Assembly (NCBI GenBank): GCA_964640525.1
Contig: CAZXGS010000055.1
Span: 1-19,977 of the forward strand
Direction of reading: 5' to 3'
From: SZAS-103 sp964640525
GTDB lineage: Bacteria > Pseudomonadota > Gammaproteobacteria > Xanthomonadales > Xanthomonadaceae
Length of the DNA stretch: 19,977 nucleotides
Shown here: positions 7,799-15,729 of the stretch, one piece after another
Layout: every line of letters begins with the position of its first letter
Position numbering within the stretch: the first letter of the stretch is position 1
Position numbers and translations under genes: made by a program
The notes under the pieces: model-generated
Databases searched by the model: none
Told to the model about the DNA's origin: nothing
The model's input: the letters and a program-made list of their open reading frames with translations, nothing else

Positions 7799-7946
7799 GG
7801 AAGCGGGGCCGGCTGTGGTGAAGGTGCGTAGTTTGCCATAGCCTGCCGCGGGCATCGCGGCCCGATGGCCGACCCGAGGCAGGCAGCCAGACTGCGACGG
7901 CCGCGCCGACGCGAGGCCCCGGCGCAGCCGCACCTTCAGCGCGCGA

Positions 7947-9332
7947 TCACTGCGGCGGACCGAAGCCCTGGAACCCGCCCGGGCCACCCTTGCCCATCAC
8001 GCCCTTGAGCTGGCGCATGATGCCGCGCGCGCCGAACATCGACAGCTTGGTCATCATCTTTTCCATCTGCATGTACTGCTTCATCAGCCGGTTGACGTCC
8101 TGCGGCGTGGTGCCCGAGCCGCGGGCGATGCGGGCGCGACGCTGCCCGTTGATCAGGTCGGGGTGACGGCGTTCCTTCTTGGTCATCGAGTTGACGATGG
8201 CGATCATCCGCGGCACTTCCTTGCCGGTGATCTGGCCCTTGACCGCGTCGGGCACGCTGGCAAGGCCGGGCAACTTGTCCATCAGCGCACCCACGCCGCC
8301 CATGTTCTGCATTTGTTCGAGCTGATCGCGCATGTCGTTGAGGTCGAACTTCTTGCCCTTGGCGACCTTCTCGGCGAGCTTTTGCGCCTTGTCCTTGTCG
8401 ACCTGCTGCTCGACCTGCTCGACCAGCGAGAGCACGTCGCCCATGTCGAGGATGCGACCGGCGGCGCGGTCGGGGTGGAACACGTCCAGGCCGTCGGGCT
8501 TCTCGCCCACACCGATGAACTTGATCGGTTTGCCGGTGATGTAGCGCACCGACAGCGCGGCGCCGCCGCGGGCATCGCCGTCGGTCTTGGTCAGCACCAC
8601 GCCGGTCAGCGGCAGCGCGTCGTGGAAGGCCTTGGCGGTGTTGGCGGCGTCCTGGCCGGTCATCGAATCGACCACGAACAGGGTCTCGACCGGATGAATG
8701 GCCGCGTGCAGGGCCTTGATCTCGGCCATCATCGCCGCGTCGATCGCCAGCCGGCCGGCGGTATCCACGATCAGCACGTCGGCGAAGCTCTTGCGGGCAT
8801 CGTCGATGGCCGACTTGGCGATCGCGATCGGATCCTGGCTGGCCTCTGAGGGGTGGAACAACGCGCCGACCTGCCCGGCCAGGGTCTGCAACTGTGCGAT
8901 CGCGGCCGGACGATAGACGTCGGCCGAGACCACCATCACCTTCTTCTTGCGGCGCTCCTTCAGGTGCTTGGCGAGCTTGGCGACCGTGGTGGTCTTGCCC
9001 GAACCCTGCAGGCCGGCCATCAGGATGATCGCCGGCGCGGGCACGTTGAGCTGCAATTCCTGCACGCTCGAACCCATCACCACCGCCAGTTCGTCGCGCA
9101 CCACCTTGACCAGCGCCTGCCCCGGGGTGAGCGATTTCAGGACTTCCTGGCCCACCGCGCGCACCTTGATGCGCTCGATCAGCGCCTTCACCACCGGCAG
9201 CGCCACGTCGGCTTCCAGCAACGCCACCCGCACCTCGCGCAGCGCGTCGCGGATGTTGTCCTCGGTCAGCCGCCCCTTGCCGCGCAGACGGTTGATGGTG
9301 TCGGAAAGGCGCTGGGTCAACGACTCGAACAT
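7947..9332 (-). CDS. ffh: Signal recognition particle protein (SRP54 GTPase)
   Basis: Binds 4.5S RNA and signal sequences of nascent membrane proteins and delivers ribosomes to FtsY. 461 residues: N-domain helical bundle 1-90 (MFESLTQRLSDTI, LREVRVALLEADVALPVV), then the G-domain with P-loop GLQGSGKTTTVAK (107-119), DVYRPAA (138-144), DTAGR (190-194) and TKTDGDARGG (248-257). The Met-rich M-domain follows from about 300, with RGSGTTPQDVNRLMKQYMQMEKMM, and ends in a Gly/Pro/Phe tail. ATG 9332 matches the family start; an upstream TTG-type extension to 9362 is rejected. A consensus -10 sits about 45 bases upstream. The divergent neighbour ypjD is the same as in E. coli. Confidence 0.97.
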   Translation of the reverse strand: MFESLTQRLSDTINRLRGKGRLTEDNIRDALREVRVALLEADVALPVVKALIERIKVRAVGQEVLKSLTPGQALVKVVRDELAVVMGSSVQELQLNVPAPAIILMAGLQGSGKTTTVAKLAKHLKERRKKKVMVVSADVYRPAAIAQLQTLAGQVGALFHPSEASQDPIAIAKSAIDDARKSFADVLIVDTAGRLAIDAAMMAEIKALHAAIHPVETLFVVDSMTGQDAANTAKAFHDALPLTGVVLTKTDGDARGGAALSVRYITGKPIKFIGVGEKPDGLDVFHPDRAAGRILDMGDVLSLVEQVEQQVDKDKAQKLAEKVAKGKKFDLNDMRDQLEQMQNMGGVGALMDKLPGLASVPDAVKGQITGKEVPRMIAIVNSMTKKERRHPDLINGQRRARIARGSGTTPQDVNRLMKQYMQMEKMMTKLSMFGARGIMRQLKGVMGKGGPGGFQGFGPPQ

Positions 9333-9376
9333 GAGCTGAATGCGCCGGCAGGCGCTCTGCACGCAAAGGGGCGCGG

Positions 9377-9382
9377 ATTATA
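9377..9382 (-). promoter_or_regulatory. ffh: -10 element of the ffh promoter
   Basis: A perfect TATAAT on the minus strand, in the context GGGGTATAATCCGCGCC, about 45 bases before the ffh ATG in an otherwise very GC-rich gap. The only -35-like hexamer, TTGCAA (9404-9409), is 21 bp away, longer than the usual 17, so the -35 is uncertain. A perfect consensus hexamer at this distance makes it the best promoter candidate in the window. Confidence 0.55.
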
Positions 9383-9496
9383 CCCCACCCCGCCGCCAGC
9401 CCTTTGCAACCCGCCTCTCCAGGCAAGCCGTTCCAATGCCCGAACTCGGTCCGCAACCACATTCCCGCACCCCACCCGATCTGCCACACTTCGGCG

Positions 9497-10312
9497 ATGA
9501 ATCTGCTTCTCGTCCTGTCCATCCTCGCCTACCTGCTCGCCGCCGGCGCCGATGCGGCGTGGGTGTCGGCCGACGAGGATGCGCCGCCGCGACAGCGCTG
9601 GCGGCTCCTGGCCATCGGCGCCAGCATCGTCGCCGTGACCGCGCATGTCGGGCTGCATGCCTTGGCCTGGGTGCAAAGCGGCGGGCCGGACATGCATTTC
9701 TTCGCAGCGCTGTCGCTGGTCGCGCTGGCCATGGCGGTCCTGACCACGGCCACCGCGTGGCGACAGCAGTTGCAGGCACTGGGGGTGATCGTCTATCCAC
9801 TCGCCGCGGTGATGCTGGTGCTGTATCACCTGTTCGGCCACTTCCATGCCGAGGAACTGGATTGGCGGTTGCAACTGCATGCCTGGATCGCGCTGTTCGC
9901 CTACGCCACGCTCTCGCTCGCGGCCCTGCTGGCCATGCTCCTGGGGGTGCAGGAGCGCGCCTTGCGTGCCCGCCAGATCCGCGGCTGGCTGCGCGCGTTG
10001 CCGCCGTTGACGCAGTTGGAATTGCTGATGTTCCGCAGCATCGGCGTGGGCTTCGTCCTGCTGACCCTGACCCTGGTCACCGGGCTGCTGTTCGTCCACG
10101 ACCTGCTTGGCCAGCACCTGTGGCACAAGACCGTGCTCTCGGTGTTGTCATGGCTGGTGTTCGGCTGGCTGCTGGCCGGCCGCTGGCGCTACGGCTGGCG
10201 CGGGGCGCGGGCGGTCAAGTTCACGCTGGCGGCGATGGCACTGCTGCTGATGGCGTTCTTCGGCAGCAAGTTCGTGCTGGAGATGATCCTGCATCGCAGC
10301 GAGACGATGTGA
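9497..10312 (+). CDS. ypjD: Cytochrome c assembly (CcsA-type) inner membrane protein, YpjD family
   Basis: 271 residues, about eight membrane helices, matching the CcsA/CcmC-like (cytochrome c assembly) family as in E. coli YpjD. Histidines that could bind heme lie in membrane-proximal positions (His 111/115/117, 128, 201, 207, 210). The C-terminal pattern LWHKTVLSVLSWLVFGWLL...RYGWRGARAVKFT...AFFGSKFVLEMI is distinctive of YpjD. Whether it handles heme is inferred from the family. ATG 9497 begins directly with the first membrane helix; the frame is open upstream to 9404 but that part is unconserved. No clear Shine-Dalgarno. Divergent from ffh; its stop lies 9 bp from the stop of the convergent DUF1249 gene. 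Confidence 0.9.
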   Translation: MNLLLVLSILAYLLAAGADAAWVSADEDAPPRQRWRLLAIGASIVAVTAHVGLHALAWVQSGGPDMHFFAALSLVALAMAVLTTATAWRQQLQALGVIVYPLAAVMLVLYHLFGHFHAEELDWRLQLHAWIALFAYATLSLAALLAMLLGVQERALRARQIRGWLRALPPLTQLELLMFRSIGVGFVLLTLTLVTGLLFVHDLLGQHLWHKTVLSVLSWLVFGWLLAGRWRYGWRGARAVKFTLAAMALLLMAFFGSKFVLEMILHRSETM

Positions 10313-10321
10313 GGCGCCGCT

Positions 10322-10816
10322 TCAGGCCACGCTCGCCAGGTGATCCAGGGACTTGAAGGTGGCCGGGCCGTGGCCCTGTTCGCCGAGGTATTCCAGCCAC
10401 TTGTTGAAGAACACGTTCATCCGCATGCGGTGGTCGATGCGTTTCGCCAGCGCCGGATGCAGGCCCAGCACGTCCTGCCAGCGCCGACCGACATGGCAGT
10501 GGGTGACCTCGGCCTGGCGTGCGTCCTGGTAGTCGCGGACCCAGGCGATCGGGTCGCTGGCCGTTCCGGCGCCATCCCGGAGGCCTGGATAGGAAAGCCG
10601 CAATTCGATCGTGTAAGGATGGCGCTCGATGACATCGACCTGCAGGTCGAGCCCGTCGAAGCCGGTGGAAACGTGGCTGCCGGGGGCCAGCAGGCGCGGC
10701 AGCAGCAGGCGTTCCAAGCGCAGGTGGTTCTCCGCGTACAGCCCCATCAGCCATGCGAAGCGGCTCATGCGGGGGACCCGCATGGGCGATGCACGGCTGT
10801 CGGTGGCGGTGGTCAT
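10322..10816 (-). CDS. DUF1249 family protein (YqiB-like)
   Basis: 164 residues with no signal peptide or membrane segment. It resembles E. coli YqiB / DUF1249: FAWLMGLYAENHLRLERLLLP at the start of the domain, then VDVIERHPYTIELRLSY, a central DARQAEVTHC, and the C-terminal RMRMNVFFNKWLEYLGEQGHG (compare the NQFLADWLRYCLAHG block of YqiB). The biochemical function of the family is unknown to me; in E. coli yqiB lies in the tolC/nudF/cpdA region, and those genes are not nearby here. ATG 10816 is chosen because a promoter-like pair is placed to start RNA at this codon. ATGs at 10783 and 10768 are alternatives. No Shine-Dalgarno is visible. Confidence 0.85.
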   Translation of the reverse strand: MTTATDSRASPMRVPRMSRFAWLMGLYAENHLRLERLLLPRLLAPGSHVSTGFDGLDLQVDVIERHPYTIELRLSYPGLRDGAGTASDPIAWVRDYQDARQAEVTHCHVGRRWQDVLGLHPALAKRIDHRMRMNVFFNKWLEYLGEQGHGPATFKSLDHLASVA

Positions 10817-10822
10817 GGCCCG

Positions 10823-10852
10823 ATGCTAACGGCGCCCGCCGAGGCTCGGCAA
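10823..10852 (-). promoter_or_regulatory. Possible promoter for the DUF1249 gene (leaderless)
   Basis: On the minus strand TTGCCG (10852-10847) and TAGCAT (10828-10823) are separated by 18 bp. Each matches its consensus at four of six positions. The -10 ends six bases before the ATG, so a transcript would begin at or next to the start codon. The absence of a Shine-Dalgarno fits a leaderless message. Weak evidence only. Confidence 0.35.
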
Positions 10853-11033
10853 CGGCTTGCCAGATCGCCCCAGCAGTCGCACACTCAAAGGCTCCGGCGG
10901 GTTTCCGTGGCGCGCTCCGTGCAAGGCGCCGCCGCGGGCCCCTGCCCCGGCCTCGCGCCCATGTGACCTGGCGCTTGCGCATTGCCCGGACCGGCGGCTC
11001 GAAAGCGCGGCCGATCGCCCCGGCACGAGATCC

Positions 11034-11247
11034 GCAGGGAACCTCGAAAGACTCCGTCATTGACCGGCTTCACCGCTGTGAAGTGATTCCGCGGTTTTCA
11101 ACGGCGGAGCCGGTCAAACGGGAAGCACTTCACGACAAGGCGCAGCGCTGGTCATCCAGCGCCTTTCAATCCATTGAAATTCAAAGACTCTGGATCGCCG
11201 CCTGCGCGGGGATGACGAGCAAAAACCGGTTTTTCGAGGTTCCCTGC
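11034..11247. repeat. 214-bp palindrome-rich element bounded by 16-bp inverted repeats
   Basis: Ends are GCAGGGAACCTCGAAA (11034-11049) and its exact reverse complement TTTCGAGGTTCCCTGC (11232-11247). Inside are, in order: a 14/16 inverted pair starting TTGACCGGCT (11060-11075 with 11102-11117); a 12/13 pair GTGAAGTGATTCC with GGAAGCACTTCAC (11078-11090 with 11121-11133); a perfect hairpin GCGCTGG-TCAT-CCAGCGC (11145-11162); a perfect hairpin TTTCAA-TCCA-TTGAAA (11164-11179); and CCGCCTGCGCGGGGATGACG (11198-11217). The last resembles a widespread bacterial intergenic repeat type. No transposase and no obvious target duplication is seen. It could be a MITE-like element or a composite of REP-type repeats. 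Confidence 0.75.
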
Positions 11248-11270
11248 AACTTCGGCGCGCGCCTCGCCGC

Positions 11271-12137
11271 TCAAAAGAGTTGCCGTTGTATCCCCAGCGC
11301 CGTCATCACCTTGCTGGCGATTTCCTCGATCGAGGTGTGGGTGGTGCTCAGCACCGGGATGCGCTCGGCCTTGAACAGCGACTCGGCGGCAGCGACTTCC
11401 TTGCGGCATTGTTCGATCGTGGCGTAGCGGCTGTCCGGCCGGCGCTCATGACGGATCTGGCGCAGCCGCGCCGGGTCGATGGTCAGGCCGTAGAGCTTGT
11501 TGCGGTACGGCCGTAACCGCGCCGGCAGGTCCATGTGGTCGAGGTCGTCGTCGGTCAGCGGGTAATTGGCCGCGCGCACGCCGTAGTGCAGCGCCAGGTA
11601 CAAGCACGTCGGGGTCTTGCCCGAGCGCGACACCCCGACCAGGATCAGGTCGGCCTCGTGGTAGTTGACGTTGCCGCCGTCGTCATGGGTCAGCGCGTAG
11701 TTGGTGGCGTTGATGCGCGCCTCGTAGGCGGCGAAATCGACCATGCCGTGGGCGTGGCCGACGTGGCGCTCGCGCTGCTTGCCAAGCTCCGCCTCCAGGC
11801 GCCCGATGAACGGCCCGAACACGTCCAGGATCAGCGCCCCGCTGCGCTCGAGTTCGGCGATGACGGATTCTTCCACCACCGAGCTGATGATGATCGGCTT
11901 GCAGCCACGCTCACGGCTGGCCGCCTCGATCTGCCGCAACGCCTCCTGCGCCTTCGCCGGGGTGTCCACGAACGAAAAGCGCTGGGTGTGGAAGGTGATG
12001 CCCTCGAACTGGGTCAGCAGGCTGTGGCCGATGGTCTCCGCGGTGATGCCGGTGCCGTCGGAGACGTAGAACACCAGCCGCTGGCGCAGCGCGCCGCCGC
12101 CACCGGCGGGCACCTCCACGATGTCCTCGACCCACAT
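11271..12137 (-). CDS. ppsR: PEP synthetase regulatory protein (bifunctional kinase/pyrophosphorylase)
   Basis: Inactivates PpsA by ADP-dependent phosphorylation of a Thr next to its catalytic His, and reactivates it by phosphate-dependent removal. 288 residues of the DUF299 family. The N-terminal VFYVSDGTGITAETIGHSLL (22-41), SSVVEESVI, HGMVDFAAYEARINATNYAL and the P-loop GVSRSGKT (168-175) followed by TPTCLYLALHYG are present. The C-terminal part has LYGLTIDPARLRQIR and STTHTSIEEIASKVM. ATG 12137 has AGGGC just upstream and a TACAAT -10 about 33 bases before it. Divergent to its target gene ppsA, the usual regulator-target pairing. Confidence 0.96.
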   Translation of the reverse strand: MWVEDIVEVPAGGGGALRQRLVFYVSDGTGITAETIGHSLLTQFEGITFHTQRFSFVDTPAKAQEALRQIEAASRERGCKPIIISSVVEESVIAELERSGALILDVFGPFIGRLEAELGKQRERHVGHAHGMVDFAAYEARINATNYALTHDDGGNVNYHEADLILVGVSRSGKTPTCLYLALHYGVRAANYPLTDDDLDHMDLPARLRPYRNKLYGLTIDPARLRQIRHERRPDSRYATIEQCRKEVAAAESLFKAERIPVLSTTHTSIEEIASKVMTALGIQRQLF

Positions 12138-12169
12138 GCCCTATCGCCCCTGCTGTCCGCGAGCGGGCC

Positions 12170-12175
12170 ATTGTA
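12170..12175 (-). promoter_or_regulatory. ppsR: Possible -10 element for ppsR
   Basis: TACAAT on the minus strand (context GCACGTACAATGGCCC), about 33 bases before the ppsR ATG. Five of six positions match consensus. The -35 position carries GAACCG, a poor match. It lies in the 205-bp divergent gap shared with ppsA. Confidence 0.42.
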
Positions 12176-12277
12176 CGTGCTCCCCGCCAGCCCGGTTCGG
12201 GCCGGCCTGGCGCGGCCGTGATCGTGCCACGCCCGACCGGCTCCGCACGGGTTGCGCAAGGCGACTGCCGCGACAGG

Positions 12278-12283
12278 TAAAAT
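12278..12283 (+). promoter_or_regulatory. ppsA: Possible -10 element for ppsA
   Basis: TAAAAT (context CAGGTAAAATAGGCGG), about 60 bases before the ppsA start. TTGCGC at 12252-12257 is a -35-like hexamer, but 20 bp away. Directly downstream, GGCGG-CT-CCGCC (12285-12296) would form a short hairpin at the 5' end of the transcript. Together with the ppsR -10 it makes a divergent promoter region of about 100 bp. Confidence 0.42.
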
Positions 12284-12342
12284 AGGCGGCTCCGCCGGCC
12301 CGACACGGCGCCCGGCCATCCGCCGCAACCTTGGAGCGCACC

Positions 12343-14730
<2,388 letters not shown>

Positions 14731-14733
14731 GTG

Positions 14734-15681
14734 ATGCTGGCACTGTTGCCCGCCTCGCCCACGCAGGAGTTGCTGGAGCATCCGGCGCTGCAGTCCAGCC
14801 GCACGCTGCAGGCGCTGCGCGGCATCGACTGGACCGGCCAGGCCACCGAGTGGGGCCTGCGCATCGGCGTCGCATTGCTGGTGCTGGGGGTGGGCATCTG
14901 GCTGTCGAAGCTGCTTGCGCGCGTGGTCGCCGGGGTGCTCGTCCGGTTCAACGTGGAAGGCATCCTGGTCACCTTTCTGCGCAACCTGACCCGCGCGGTG
15001 TGCCTGGTCGTGGTGGTCATCACCGCGATGGATCTGCTCGGCCTGCCGACCACCTCCCTGCTCGCGGTGGTCGGTGCTGCCGGGCTTGGCATCGGGCTGG
15101 CGCTGAAGGATTCGCTGTCCAACATTTCCGCCGGAGTCATGCTGATCGCCCTGCGCCCGTTCAAGATCGGCGACACCGTGGAGGCAGCCGGACTGACCGG
15201 CGTGGTCGAACAGGTGCGCATCTTCCAGACCGTGCTGCGTACCGCAGACAACCGCGTGATCATCCTTCCCAACGGGCTGATCACCGCCGCACCAATCACC
15301 AACTTCACCGCGCGGGCGCAGCGGCGGGTGGAAATCGCCGTCGGCATCGGTTACGAGGACGACATCCGTGTGGCGCGCCAGGCGTTGCTGGACGTCGCCC
15401 GTGCCAACCCGCGCGTGCAGGCACAACCTGCGCCGGACGTGCTGGTCTCGGCGCTGTCGGCGAGCACCATCGACCTGGTGATGCGCGCCTGGGTAGCCAC
15501 CGACGCGTACGCCGACGCGCGCAGCGAGTTGCTCGAAGCCACGCGCGCCGGACTTGGTGAATGCGGCGTGAGCATTCCCTTTCCGCAGCAGGACGTGCAT
15601 TTGTTCCACCACCGCGCGGTCGATCCGGGCAAGACGGCCAGCGCCCGGACAGATGCCACGGCACCACCTGCATCCGGCTGA
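14734..15681 (+). CDS. MscS-family mechanosensitive channel
   Basis: A small-conductance channel-type inner membrane protein that should open under membrane tension and release solutes. 315 residues with three membrane helices (about 42-58, 86-104, 107-138). The pore-lining TM3 is rich in Gly and Ala (VVGAAGLGIGLALKDSLSN). The beta domain signature RPFKIGDTVEAAG...GVVEQVRIFQTVLRT is followed by LPNGLITAAPITNFT, a C-terminal alpha/beta domain and a disordered tail after about 298. A GTG at 14731, immediately after the ppsA stop, is an alternative start. The absence of a gap suggests co-transcription with ppsA. Not enough is seen to name a subfamily beyond MscS-like. Confidence 0.93.
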   Translation: MLALLPASPTQELLEHPALQSSRTLQALRGIDWTGQATEWGLRIGVALLVLGVGIWLSKLLARVVAGVLVRFNVEGILVTFLRNLTRAVCLVVVVITAMDLLGLPTTSLLAVVGAAGLGIGLALKDSLSNISAGVMLIALRPFKIGDTVEAAGLTGVVEQVRIFQTVLRTADNRVIILPNGLITAAPITNFTARAQRRVEIAVGIGYEDDIRVARQALLDVARANPRVQAQPAPDVLVSALSASTIDLVMRAWVATDAYADARSELLEATRAGLGECGVSIPFPQQDVHLFHHRAVDPGKTASARTDATAPPASG

Positions 15682-15729
15682 AGCAGGCGGCAATCCGGCG
15701 TGCGGCGCTCAGCCGCAAGCGCGCCTGCT
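15682..15729. terminator. Nested hairpin between convergent genes
   Basis: The 47-bp gap between the convergent channel and cyclase genes holds an outer stem AGCAGGCG (15682-15689) with CGCCTGCT (15722-15729) and an inner hairpin TGCGGC-GCTCA-GCCGCA (15701-15717). It is symmetric, so it could end transcription from both sides, but no T-run follows on either strand. An intrinsic terminator is therefore only possible. Confidence 0.4.

Larger units (their letters stand above)
10817..11270. other. 454-bp gene-free stretch between the DUF1249 gene and ppsR
   Basis: No reading frame here resembles a protein, and no tRNA was seen. The first 217 bases (10817-11033) are GC-rich unstructured DNA apart from the promoter-like pair beside the DUF1249 start. 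Bases 11034-11247 form a bounded palindrome-rich repeat element described separately. The last 23 bases lead into the ppsR stop. Confidence 0.7.

Noticed and set aside
7799..7946. A gcvPB promoter (TATGGC near 7840) or ffh terminator in the 148-bp gap
   Set aside because: Only three or four -10 matches, no -35 at proper spacing, and no hairpin followed by a T-run. I see nothing I can support in this gap.
11034..11247. A full insertion sequence or small RNA gene
   Set aside because: No transposase frame, no clear target duplication, and no promoter plus terminator arrangement; kept only as a repeat element.
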